A DNA stretch of 64,000 nucleotides from Trichobilharzia regenti (taxonomy: Eukaryota > Platyhelminthes > Trematoda > Strigeidida > Schistosomatidae): NCBI GenBank assembly GCA_944472135.2, contig OX235263.1:14925517-14989516 (forward strand), in the 5' to 3' direction. A program made the position numbers and the translations under genes. The first letter of the stretch is position 1, and each line of letters begins with the position of its first letter. Shown in pieces: positions 10,637-22,600 of the stretch. Under the pieces are notes generated by a model. That model was not told the origin of the DNA. It did no database searches and was given only the letters and a program-made list of their open reading frames with translations.

Positions 10637-11347
10637 CTATGGCCAAGGCAGCAGTAGGGATTGTACGTACTTCTTTTGTACACAAAGGTCTGGCTTAAAG
10701 TCATGAATTGCCAAGGCCTCAGCTGTCTTTAGAAGTCTGTAACGAAGAAAACGCGGGAAGTTGGCATGAATTCTATATATGACCTTGAAATCATGGTCAG
10801 GGTTGACCGAGTGACGGGAGTCGATGAGGTGTTCTAAGATAGAGCTACGCACACATTTCCTTTCTCCCTTGTAAAACCAAGCTGGAATATGTTCTCGTAT
10901 CCGTGTGGAGAGCATTCTCTGACTACGGCCAATGTACCTTGCTCCACAAGAGCAGGTGAACTGATAGATGCACATGGAGGCGGCCAGATGGGGGAGCTTA
11001 TCTTTTACAGAGGTAGAGAACAATTTGCGGCTCGTGAACGTCATATGTAATCTAGCTACAGGGAACGTTTTACTAACTGATTTAGAAAGACGATTTTTGA
11101 GAATATCTGAAGCTTGATCTCCTTTGAATTCCAAGTTCAAGAATAAGGTTTTCTTTGGAACTGAGTCGGTGACCAGTTTAGGCTGCTTATCTTTCATGTT
11201 GCTGTCAATAAATCGGTTAGGGTAACCGTTTTCTGCGAGTGTGGCTTTCAGGAAGTCAAGTTCTGAGTCGACGCAATCAGAACTACAAATTTTCCTTATC
11301 CTAAAGCAGAGTGAATGGATTAAGTTCCTTTTCCTAGAAATAGGCAA
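10637..11347 (-). CDS. PLE protein C-terminal part with intact GIY-YIG endonuclease (236 aa)
   Basis: C-terminal end of a Penelope-type retroelement protein; the GIY-YIG nuclease is thought to nick target DNA. From residue about 117: the Cys-rich linker CIYQFTCSCG, then ARYIGRSQRMLSTRIREHIP (the GIY-YIG signature with its catalytic Tyr and Arg), the ERKCVRSSILEHLIDSRH block (His and Glu region), and the conserved end DLCVQKKYVQSLLLPW. The upstream 110 residues correspond to the segment between RT and nuclease. The RT core is absent, so the element is 5'-truncated although this frame is open. Same family of domains as the broken copies at 2379, 15165, 16500, 33740, 47980 and 57120. Confidence 0.88.
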   Translation of the reverse strand: MPISRKRNLIHSLCFRIRKICSSDCVDSELDFLKATLAENGYPNRFIDSNMKDKQPKLVTDSVPKKTLFLNLEFKGDQASDILKNRLSKSVSKTFPVARLHMTFTSRKLFSTSVKDKLPHLAASMCIYQFTCSCGARYIGRSQRMLSTRIREHIPAWFYKGERKCVRSSILEHLIDSRHSVNPDHDFKVIYRIHANFPRFLRYRLLKTAEALAIHDFKPDLCVQKKYVQSLLLPWP

Positions 11348-11639
11348 CCAACTGTAAAAATTAGTTAGTTGTCGGTTCCATGTACGTTTTCAGTGGATAG
11401 ATCTTTTGAGAGATCCGTCATTACGTCTGCTGAGGCACATATATGATTATGATGAAGTTCAAAATATGATAACTGATGGACATTTACACTTATGAATAAT
11501 TGAAAAATAGATGTAACCGATGGAAATAGTCTGTTCAGCTGTTTAAACCCTATGGACGTCTATTTCAGATAGAAAAGCTTTTGTACACACTACTACAGAT
11601 TTTTGTCTCACTCTTACAAAGCTACCTACAAAGATTTCG

Positions 11640-11900
11640 AGGTGAAATCATTCAAATCTCTCCTGTTGATGGTGATTGGTACCGGTTGTTGTTGTTGCTG
11701 TTGGTGGTCGTTGGTTATCTTCATCACCTCGGTCTTCTCTATGTTCAACTGGAGTCCTACCATCAATCAGCACTAAACTCTTCAGCCAGTTTATTAGTTC
11801 TCGGCTACAAGTCTTCGAGTTTGTGTGACATTGTCTGTTTCTGTCTGTTTTCCAACATAAAACTTCGCACCGATGTGCTGCAGTTCGAGTCCCCACACTC
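11640..11900 (-). mobile_element. RTE-like LINE fragment (polyglutamine-like linker region)
   Basis: On the - strand the segment around 11770-11650 reads like the part of RTE-like ORF2 just after the RT: LVLIDGRTPVEHREDRGDEDN followed by repeated Thr/Gln codons. Compare ctccaggtgaacatagacaa at 20740 and the CAG/CAA tract at 31026 in other copies. About 250 bp only. Confidence 0.65.
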
Positions 11901-12066
11901 CATGTAGCACATAAAGCAAGAGAAGAAAGTAAAAGAAATGCATACTAGAGACAGTAAACAGAGGTATGCGACAAAGGAATAGTAATAACGGAGAACAATA
12001 TAGTTTCATTGTAAGAAATAATAAACTGGCTGAAGAGTTTAGTGCTGATTGATGGTAGGACTCCAG
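11751..12066. repeat. Inverted repeat, arms of about 48 bp
   Basis: 11751-11799 (ggagtcctaccatcaatcag onward) is the reverse complement of 12018-12066. The 220-bp loop has no recognised gene. The right arm abuts the PLE tail at 12066. Confidence 0.8.
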
Positions 12067-12672
12067 TTGATCTCTGTGTACAGAAAAGGTTCGTTCAATC
12101 CCTCCAACTTTCATGGTCTTAATCCCTCTATGCTAAAGTATGGTAATCCCCAATCATATTTTAGCTCTACCAATTTTTCATTTTTCATTTTGTCTATTCA
12201 ATTTGTATACTCTTCCTTATTACGTCAATTGTTAGTATTACTATTCTCACTTTGAACTGTCCCCGGTATTATTTCACTTGTTCCAGTTGTCATTCTAAAT
12301 CAATTCTTTTTTACAACGGTAAATTCTATGCTATTAAATTTCATACAATATTATGTAACGTTTATATTTTATTCGATTTGTCTACTAATCCTATAATTAC
12401 ACACCCTTTTTCAAGTTTTATCCATCCCATGAATTAATTCTATATATGACATTAATTTGTTTTGCCACCTGACATTTAACTATGATCATAACTCACAAAC
12501 ATTTTAGTTTTTAATTGCATTTCATACTACTATTATTATTGTTTTATGCATTCACACCTATGATTCAATTCCCTCACCGGATATAACTTCTTAAAAACCA
12601 TACGTATATATATACGATTGTACAGCTTGATGATAAATTCGTTGTTGAAAAGAGTTTCTTCGCTGAATCATT
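12066..12672 (+). mobile_element. PLE 3' tail, inverted relative to 10128-11350
   Basis: Starts with the last 16 codons of the PLE ORF (LCVQKRFVQSLQLSWS then stop, about 12070-12120). The 3' UTR that follows is collinear with the reverse complement of 10128-10636, including cctcaccggatataac and the hammerhead at 12623-12665. Confidence 0.85.
12623..12665 (+). ncRNA. Hammerhead motif in PLE tail
   Basis: Stem I CAGC (12623-12626) pairs with GCUG (12662-12665). The box UUGAUGA (12627-12633) differs from CUGANGA only at the first base. GAAA is at 12647-12650. Stem III AGA/UCU follows, with UC before stem I. Stem II is weak. PLEs of other animals are known to carry hammerheads; activity of this copy is doubtful because of the C-to-U change. 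Confidence 0.6.
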
Positions 12673-13626
12673 ACTTGTTTTGATTTTCTATATGTTACAA
12701 TGGGAAATTTCCATGAATTAAAATCATTCACGAGGGATTCGCGAAACAGATATTCTGTTACGCCATGAAATTCGCTACATCTATATCCCTCAGGAGATAT
12801 TTATGGTCCAATACATAACTCTACTTCACAATCAGTCATTGTACTCCCAATAAAAGTCAAGAAAATCATGTGTTCTGATAAAAAAGAAATGAAATGAAAT
12901 GTGGTTAGTGTATAAAGCTGATAATATTAAAAACAAAAGAGCAGGCGTATTATTTTTTTTGTCTTTAAAAAAGTCATATAAATGAATAAATAACGCCAAG
13001 GAAGTACCATATTGATCCATTGAATCATTGAAAACATAATTGGTTAATTAAAAATATGAATATTTTCAAATTACAATGAGCTTTATGTCTGGATTCATTG
13101 GTTTATTAATATTTTATTTTTTTGAAAATTGTTATTGTTGAGAAAAAATGTTATAATTTCAATGAAATTGAACGTGTTTAAGTATTGGTATAAAAGTCAA
13201 TTTTCGTATTTATATGTGTATGTATAGTATACACATACATATGTATATAATATACACGTTGAACATTGAACATAATAGTTGTTTGAATGAATATCTGATT
13301 TCATTTCCTTTCAAATTCATCAATCTGTCTATTTTTTAAATATCACGAAGACAATAATCAATATTCTCAGAATCAATCAATAAATATCATTATCCACTAT
13401 GTGTAGATGTGGTTGACAAGATTTTAAATCATCTACAATTTACAAACTTCATTCTTTATAAATAGAATATGAATGGCAATTATAAAATGCATTTTGATAT
13501 TTAGTCTTTCTTTTAATTATCTTACAAAGTTAATCTCACTTTCATGTGGAATGTACATTTTTTATGCGTGTTGCAGTCATGATGTGGACGTTTATGAAAG
13601 AAAATAATACATGAATATTGTAAATT
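12673..13626. promoter_or_regulatory. 5' flank of the carrier gene; no defined promoter element
   Basis: Repeat-poor, very AT-rich DNA directly upstream of the carrier start codon. The promoter and 5' UTR should lie here, but no TATA box or initiator can be singled out from composition alone. Contains a short TA/CA palindromic stretch at about 13210-13255. Confidence 0.3.
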
Positions 13627-13685
13627 ATGCAAACAATGTCTGATAAGAAAAATTTAATCACAAATTTAAAACTAATAACCAACAG
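13627..13685 (+). CDS. Carrier exon 1 (start codon)
   Basis: Encodes MQTMSDKKNLITNLKLITN plus two bases of a Ser codon, then gtaatt. In-frame TAA lies immediately upstream (13621-13623), and the alternative Met is at 13636. The split Ser codon is completed by the first base of exon 2, which supports this short exon. The following intron is only 69 nt, typical of schistosome 5' introns. Confidence 0.75.
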
Positions 13686-16600
13686 GTAATTAGAAGGAAC
13701 TCAAATATTTATAATAATAATAATTATAACTTATTTTTTCTTTCAATATTTAAGTGGTTCATTCTTCACTTTACCAAAAGAATCCGTTAATGAATTTTTA
13801 TCTGGTGCTGTTGGAGGTGAGTAGTGTTCAGTTCTTTTCAATCAATAATAATAATATTTGTAAAAAAATTATATTTGTAACATCTAAGCGAGATTGAAAT
13901 GAGTAATTCCAATGTCTCCTGAGTTCGGCAATCTGGTCCAAAATTCTTCAGGGAAATTAATCCAAATTAACATAACAGAGGTTTATATATAAAAGGAACG
14001 TTTCTTGTTTTTAAAAACTTTGTCCAATCATGAGTCATAAAACAAGTATCAACAAGTATCAGGTAGTTAACCTGGGGTTCTAGTGGGAAGCCGTGACCAG
14101 TAGGGTACACCAGGTTGAAGATGAGGCAGTAACTCATCAAAGAAGACATTGCGAAGTGGTCGCGCTATGTCGTGAATTGGCAGAAGTTAGAATTCAAGGA
14201 CCATTAGATCGGGTCCCAGTGGCTCAATGGTCTACGAGCTCGCCAGCCTTGTAACCAGAAGGTCCTGGGTTCGAACCCCTGTGGGTGCGTACTGCTGAAG
14301 ATCCCCAAACTAGTGTGACGAAACAGCTGTCCAGTACTCCCAGGTTTTCCAGTGTTTCTGTAACTGATGTCAGCTCATGATGAAATCCTCCATGCAAGTA
14401 TAATAAACAAAATTGTATGAGCTGTCATCACAATTTGACCTCGAACTTACAAATATTGGTCTACTTTTGTTAAACACTTTAAACACAGTATGTATGTGTG
14501 TGTGTGGGGGGGGGGGTAAACAGTTGTAAAACATTTCTTTACTTGTCCATAGGAAGATGTAGACAGTCGGGAACTTTGACCAAGTATTATTAATTAATTA
14601 GTGATGCATATCCATTTTTTTATTTATTAATCAGGTTTTTCCTATGCATCAGCTAACATCACACCACACCTTCATATCTGTTCAAACTGTTAGTATCTAG
14701 AATTTTATGATTAGACGCATTTTCAAAATTATGGTATTTAGGATTAGAGTTTAGTTGAAGCACTGTGTCGAACTTATTGCTTTGTGTTCTTTCTGAAGAA
14801 TGAGCTGGTTTATTCGACCTACTGGAGTTGTCAGATGACTCGACAGCTACGCATTTAGGATATGCATTATTCTGTTGCAGACAACGGAGAGTGAAAGCAC
14901 GATGATTGCACCAATTACATAGATTCTTTGTTAATTTAATTCGATTTTGATTCATTTCCCTGAAGGTGTTCGGACCAGATTGCCGAACGAAGCATTGGAA
15001 TTACTCATTTCAATATCGCTGAGATTTTACAAATGTTTACTTCTCACTCGGCGTCCAAATATTTTAGAATTTCATTTGAATAATGAGAAAAACATTGTAA
15101 ACAGAGAAGGATGAAGTGAAGAAAAGTGATAAAAGTCAAATAAAAGTATGCCTCACAAGGTAGATTTAAGGTGAACTACTGTCTCCTTTGGTATACAGAG
15201 ATCCAGCTTCGTTAATCTGACTGTACAGATTTCAGGAAAACCGAGAGTTTCTTTATTACATTGCTCTTACTAATAATTGTAAAAGTTTCATTCAACGTGT
15301 CACCGTTTGATCACAGTTCAATAAATACCGTGTGACCCAGTTATCTGTGAAGACCATCAGGAGTAATAGATAGCCATTTGGAGTAGTGTTCAGCAATACA
15401 AGCCGAAAGATATCTTTCTGTAGGCGCAGTGTATTTCCTTCCACAAACACATGTAAACTGATACATACATTTTGATGTAACGGGGATGGATATTTTATCT
15501 TTGCTTGTTGCTTGTACTATTATCCCTTTTGTTGTGTTTATAAGCAACTTAAAAGCTGTTTAATAGGTCCGTTTAATTGGCTTCTTCAAGCTACGTTTCA
15601 TCATTTGAGTGACATTATCTCCCTTGAAAGGTAATTCTATATAAACCATCTTTTTAGAAACAGTCTCTCATATTGATTTCCCATTATTATCTTTTGTATA
15701 CTTATTTATAAATCTTCCCGAATCCCCTTTCCTCACTAGTGTCCACTTAAGGAATTTCTCTTCATGGTCTAGTTTCCTACCTCAATATGTCCTTCCTGCA
15801 GTACTGAATAATAAAATTTTACTAATAAATTAACTGTTTACCACTTTACAGTAATGAGAATAATCTCAGTATATCTAATTTCAGTAGGCAAAGAGATTAA
15901 GTGGATACACTGACTGGTCACTGAGGTGCAATTGATGTCAGGTACATAGTTTTAAGTGTTAGCGGTGACTAAATTCTATCAGTGGGTTTGTCTCATAACC
16001 TGAAGGTTCTTGATTCGATCCTCAGTGGGGATCATGGATTCTGAAGAGTCCGAAATTACGATGAAATAAATCTCAAGCACTTTTTTTTATTATAGCTTGA
16101 CTCCACACCGTATTTTTGGTACAAGTAAGGAATTTTCAGAATGTGATATCGGTAGCCCAATTTTGCAGGCCATCCATTGATATCAGGTGTGCTTCGTCGA
16201 CAGGGATCGAACCCCGGACCATGTTCCTGGTCGGCAAGAGTTCTGCCGTTGAACCACCGACGCATCCATGATCTAGTCTAGAGTCAGTGAAATCCCTGCA
16301 AACCAACACTTGAATATTATTAGATGGTTAAAGACAGTCAGTAGGAAGTCAATGATTTAGGTTTCAAGCTCATTACTGCTCGACATTAGATCATTCGAGG
16401 TTTTTGGATATCTCCTATTGACGACTGGTATCAAACACGAAACCCATCTTCAGGCTTTCTGATGATTATCTTCAGCCGTCTGTTAATGAAGTGACTGAAC
16501 TCCTACTAACCTTCTCTAAGAAACTAGTGATTCGAAGGAATGTCAAGGATAAGCTACTACTGTTGGGATCATCAGTGTGATTCTACCAATTCACCTGCCC

Positions 16601-19600
16601 CACCTATGGAGCTAGGTCTGTCGGGTCATATCCAGTGTTTGTCATCCAAACGTATTATCGAACACTTACCCTGGTGGCTTTATAAAGGAGAAAAGAGGTT
16701 TCCCCGAAGGTCGACTCTGGAACACCTGGTGGAATCAGGACACCATGCAAACCTAAAAAATAACTTCAAATTTATCTACAGAACACGTGGAAATCTCACT
16801 GAAAGGGTAAAAATCAAACTTCTTCAAACTCCAAAGGCAATGGCAATTCACACGTGAAAACGTTCAGTTATTAAATCTACAGTGAACCTGACTTATCTTA
16901 ACATCAAATACGTAATTTTGTAGTTTCATCTTTTTCTTGCTTGTTTGTTTCTTAATTGTATAATATTTTCGGCCCACACTCCTTAGTAAATCTCTACCCC
17001 TCATTAACACTTACTACTACGGATGATTTAGATTCCTTATTGTTGGTGTTGTCTTGCGTATGTTTGACATGCATGTCGTCATTATTATTATTACTATTAT
17101 CATTATTATTATTATTATCACTGTCGCTACTATCATTATTTATTCTATTTTTACATTTCCTCACATACTTTCTGACTTAATTTATCGGGGTAATTATTAA
17201 ATTTCAAGGCTTCTCTTATATGTATCACTTCCTGTCTTAGATTTTCTTTGGTACTACTTAGTTTTTGTGCTCTGTCACTTAAACATTTTACCAATCCTAT
17301 TTTTACTGACATATGATAGGTGGGATGATCGGAAGTCCAAATATCTGTTTGAATGTGTATGGTGGAGGTATGTAGATGACATATTCACTGTATTTAAAAC
17401 ACAGGGTATAGATAAATTTTTCGAACACATCAACTCAAAGGTGGAGGCGATTCAATTCACTTATGAATTGGAAAGTCAGGAAGTAAAGCTTCCAATGTTA
17501 GATTGCAACGCAAAAAGGAAAGAAGACGGGAAGTTAAACACACACTGGTGTTTATAGAAAACTCACACATTCAAACAAATATTTGGACTTCCGATCATCC
17601 CACCTATCCTATGTCAGTAAAAATAGGATTGGTAAAATGTTTAAGTGACAGAGCACAAAAACTAAGTAGTACCAAGGAAAATCTAAGACAGGAAGTGACA
17701 CATGTAAGAGAAGCCTTGAAATTTAATAATTACCCCGATAAATTAAGTCAGAAAGTATGTAAGGAAATGTAAAAATAGAATAAATAATGACAGCAGTGAT
17801 AGTGATAATAATAGTAATAATGACAACATGTGTGTCAAATATGTGCAAGACAACGCCAACAATAATGCATCTAAATCATCAGTAGTGATTCCATACAAGG
17901 AAGGAACCTCGGAAACCACCTTACGCAGAATTCGTAACAAAGTAGGAATAAAAGTGGTATTCAATCCCAAAAACTCAATTAGAAACAAGCTTTGTCGGTT
18001 AAAAGATCAATCCTGTGGAGCCTTTAAAACAAAACAATTTAGTTTATCTGTCTGCAATGATTGTCAGGTCAAATACACAGGTCAAACTAGTAGAACAGGG
18101 GCAGTCAGACTAGCGAGCATAAAAACTTAGCAAAATATAGATTGGTTGATCCGAATAAGATAAGAAATCTAGGGGATAGTTCAGCTATACCACTCACTAC
18201 ATGCAGTTACACACAACCATACAATAGGCTGGATGGGATAAGATGACAGTTTTAAAATCTAATGTAACAGCGGGGTGGAGGGAGAGATTGATAACGGAAG
18301 CTTTGTTTATCGAATCAATTGAGAGAGAATACGTGTAATAGGAATGACTCAACACCTGTCCACCCAGATATCTGGAAAATTTTACTACCCCAGCAACGAC
18401 AAATAGGAGACGACAAATAAAACTATGAAACTCAAGTTTCGAAGTCGTGTGATTATAATTGATTGGTATGACTGTGAACAATAGTAAATTTTGTTCGAAA
18501 CTGTGTCATCCAGTGAATAATACCGTTTCACTCACTGTGTGATACATTTAATAAACAAACTAATATGAGCTCTAATCAACACCCGTAAATTAGATTACCT
18601 CACTCAACTTGCTTATTTAATCTTATTTTAGTTTCTAATTCATTAACGAAATCTGGTATCGAAAATTTACAATTCTAATGACAAATCTTTGAGAAATATT
18701 CTTTTTGTTGCTAAGACAACTTACTACATATACACATATGCGGCTGTATAGCTTGACAGTGATATCGCAAGCAAAAGAGGAGTAGCTCTTTGCTGAACAC
18801 CACTTCTTTTAATATGACTCAATGGGAATTTTTAAGTAACTTCAAACATGATTTGGACATTTATGAAGTAATTGGATTCCTAGATGAATATTTTCGTCTA
18901 TTGACTGGTTTAATCTAAATAAAAAAACAACAGCAACAACATATCACCTCTGGAAATTGTTACGTCTTAATTAGCAGACTACGGTGTCATACAGAATGAA
19001 TCAGTGAAATCATAGAATCTTGCTAACGAGTGTCAGCCATCGTGAACACTAGGTCAAGCAAGGCTTCCTGTGGCCGATTGCCTCCAACTATCTAATACTA
19101 TCAAATCAATGTGCACCTTGATGGCGACCTACCTAGAATGATGGTCATATTGCAAACCTGACTGACTGATAGAATTCAGTCTGTAGTGAAGAAACGACTA
19201 GACACATCATGCTACTTACCAGTATCCAATCAAAATATCCACTACAGTCCTACAGGAGGTCAATCGCGAGCCCGAATAGCTCAGTGATAACGTCTCTGAT
19301 TGCAGCACTGGGTGACGCAGGTTCGAATCTCGGAAGGGACATAAGATCCTTTGAGGTTGCAGATACGCCTTGCTGACTAGTGAGTGGCAACTAGCACGAA
19401 ACTTAGGTCGAGCAAGGCTTCCTATGACCGATTGCCTCCAACTGTCTAATATGTCATCAAATCATAGAGTCTAGCTAGAACAAGGTGATCATGACAAAGA
19501 AATGTGTTGCATGTGTTGGCTATACTATGTATATGTATATAAGTGAAACAGTAGAGATTGAAAAATAAAAAATTATGCTATTCAAAAGGCCTGACACTGT

Positions 19601-22600
19601 TCAGATACCACATCCTCAAAAAAGATCTTGAAGCGTCGCATAGTCTTTTATTTTTTTGACTACCCATTACATATCAATTCATGAAAAGTGAGTTCAGTTA
19701 TGGAGATTTTAATTTAATTTTAACAAATTTCTTTTCAAAATTATTTTCGATACATGTATAAAACTTGGTCACTGTGCTGGTAGAGTATAACTCCATTATG
19801 GATAAGATTTTGTTTTGATAAATCACACAGTGGTGTTATAAAGTAAGTAATATTAACTGATGCGATCACGTTTCGAGCACAAACTATTGCCACTCATAAT
19901 CATATCAAGTCACTCAATTAACTTTTTCCCTCATTTATATACATGAGTGGAATTGATTAGATATTGGAATAAAAAATCAATGTTACCACCAGTCAGTCAA
20001 ACCAGGGGAGGATAATAAATAATCTAAAAATTCTATTTCAATTCACGTACATCACAACATTCTAACAAGTCACTTATTTATTTTGACTATAAAATCACTC
20101 GTCTTATTTCCCATCTGATTCTATTTGATCAATAACACTCATATTATTATTTCTGAATTTACATTATCCTGGAGAGAATAAAGGACGCACTGGATATAGA
20201 ACTCCGACCAGAACAAGCTGGATTTAGGAAAGGCAAATCATGTTCTGACCACATCGCAACTCTACTCATCAGCATCACAGAACAAAGCATGGAATGGCAA
20301 TCAAACCTCTACCTCAACTTTATCGACTTTGGGAAGGCCTTCGACAGACAGCGTTGACCGCGAAGTAATTTGGAAACTACTCGAGTACTACGGCGTGAAG
20401 CGCCCAAATATTCATCAACCTTATTCAACAGCTGTACGAAAACGGCACATGTCAAGTGATCCACAACGGAAAACTCAGCGAGGTGTTTGGAGTAAACACA
20501 GGAGTCAGACAAGGGTGCTTATTATCACCCACGATGATATTCCTAATTGTGGTGGACTAGGTTATGCGTCACACAGTGGGAAACGAGAAGACACGGATAT
20601 CCCGGACCGACGTGAAGAACCTAGAAGACCTGGATTTCGCGCGTGGATGACTTATGCTTGGTGTCACACAAAATCGAAGACTTACAAGCGAAAACCGACC
20701 GACAAACTGGTCGAAGAAGCAGACAGCGAAGACAGGACTCCAGGTGAACATAGACAAGACGGAGGTTATGAAAATAACCAACTAACAACAACAACAGCAG
20801 CAACATACAGAGCCAATCACCATTAATGCGAGGGATTCGAAAGAGGTTACTTCGTTCACTTACTTATCTAGGGAGCATTGTCTCAACTAAAGAAAGTCGG
20901 AACGGACGAGGATATCAAATCGAGCAAGAATCGGGAAGGCGGGCGAGAAACCCACACATTCATCAACCTGAAACCAATCTGGAAATCTTCGTCACTCAGT
21001 CAGCATCTACAACAAAATTTAGTCGGATTTTCAATGCAAACGTCAAGCCAGTCAGTTCTTCTATACGGAACGGATCAGAAATTTGGCGGACGGGTCATGA
21101 AGAATATTCCCAACAGCCTGTTGCAGACCTTTATCAACAACAACTGTCTTCGCTGGCTCTATACTGAAGACCAGTCAGATAGCCGGGCTGAAAAGAATCA
21201 CCAACAAGAAACTATGGGAACAAACAAAAGAAGAACCAATCGCCCGACAAATATGCGGGAGAAAGTGGATTGAGATGGATTTAACACTCGCTGAGGAGAT
21301 CGCTGGGTGACATCGCGCGTCAAGCCTTCGAGTGGAACCAGGCCGAAAGGGAAGCGGCGAGTGGGGCGTCAGTGCAAGGATGACATAGAGGAGATGGTGT
21401 GAAGAGGAGTTGAAACAGTATGGACTAACATGGATGCAGGTGAAAAGTACAGCAGAAGGAAGACAGAAGTGGCAAGTGTAGACGTGCAGTTGAAGCCGTA
21501 TGTTACACTAGGAACCCAAGGGAGCAATGATAATAATACATTATCCTATATTGATTTTTATTCAAATGTCTAATTATCACTTCCACACATGTATATAAAT
21601 CAAGTAGAAACAGTTGTGTAAGTGAGTTACTTGATATGATGATTATGAGTGGCAATAGTTTGTGCTCGAAACGTCGTCATCAGTTAATATTACTGTATAA
21701 CACCACTGTGTGACACTTTGTCAAAATAAAACCATCTTCATTTATCTTTATTAATTACTGTTATTATCTATTTAAACAGTTAATTATTATTATCATTATT
21801 TATTTTCATTATTCACTTATCAAATACATAATGAATATTTGAAAGGATTAGCTGGTTTAACAGTTGGTCATCCAATGGATACTGTAAAAGTATTAATGCA
21901 AAATTCTTCAGGAAATCCAACTTTTCGAGAAATCGCCTGTCTGATTAATCAAACTGGCCTAGTAAGTCAAGCTGAAAATTATTTTAACGTGTATTTTTTG
22001 TGTGCTTTTGTTTTTATAAATTAGTTTGCTTGGGTGGCACAGCGATAGAATGCTCGCCAACCATGCCTTCACTTGGTTCGGGGTACGATCTCTGGCCACT
22101 TACGCACTCCTTTGCCTCGCTTAGCCAGTAATAAGACTGCTAAAGAGGGAAGGTTGGGCATGAGTCTGGCAAACCCATCCTGTAAAAATAAACACCAATT
22201 CTGCCTAAACTTCAGGACTCTAGCTTGAAGCCCTATGTTCCAATGTGAAGTCAAAGGGATAAAATAAAGTATAAAATAATATAAATGAGTACTGACTCTA
22301 CTTTATTTTTTCTTTTTATTTTATTTTTGAGTTCTGTGATTACATTTAGCCTGAAATAACGATCAAGAATTGTAGATGCCAGTAAACTAACTAACTAATA
22401 AACCCATGTATTATGGGTCACATGTACACAGAGAGAGTTTGAAATATATGGTTCTTATAATTGAGCATTACTTACCCTGTAACTGCTTGTTTACGATGTA
22501 TAAATTTATTGACTATGATATCCAATGATACGATATCAGTAACCAGATGATGTTTTTTTTCTAGCATGATTCATTGCTCATAACCAAAGGTTATGGAGTC

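Larger units (their letters stand above)
10128..11350 (-). mobile_element. Penelope-like element, 3' half
   Basis: Contains the 236-codon ORF end (11347-10637) and about 500 bp of 3' tail down to about 10128. The tail has an ATA/ATT repeat at 10545-10582 and a hammerhead motif at 10133-10172. The tail is repeated in inverted orientation at 12066-12672, so the pair brackets the locus. The reverse transcriptase part is missing. Confidence 0.85.
13877..15036. repeat. Inverted-repeat-bounded element of about 1.16 kb
   Basis: Arms at about 13877-13953 and 14958-15036 are reverse complements (attgaaatgagtaattccaa, ttcggcaatctggtcc, ttcaggg), with a few mismatches. Inside lie a hammerhead SINE copy (14050-14400), a GT/G run and a - strand ORF (14955-14659) that starts at the inner edge of the right arm. 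Could be a DNA transposon remnant or another retroelement foldback; no transposase is recognised. Confidence 0.6.

Noticed and set aside
17743..17988. 81-codon - strand Leu-rich ORF
   Set aside because: Antisense of the PLE Asn/Ser/Asp tract and arm; the same peptide appears in the other arm (16956-17180) because of the foldback.
19267..19340. Possible tRNA gene (gcccgaatagctcagtg ... ggttcgaatc)
   Set aside because: No complete cloverleaf or acceptor stem closes, and the same head recurs with a common tail in other copies; it is a tRNA-derived SINE.
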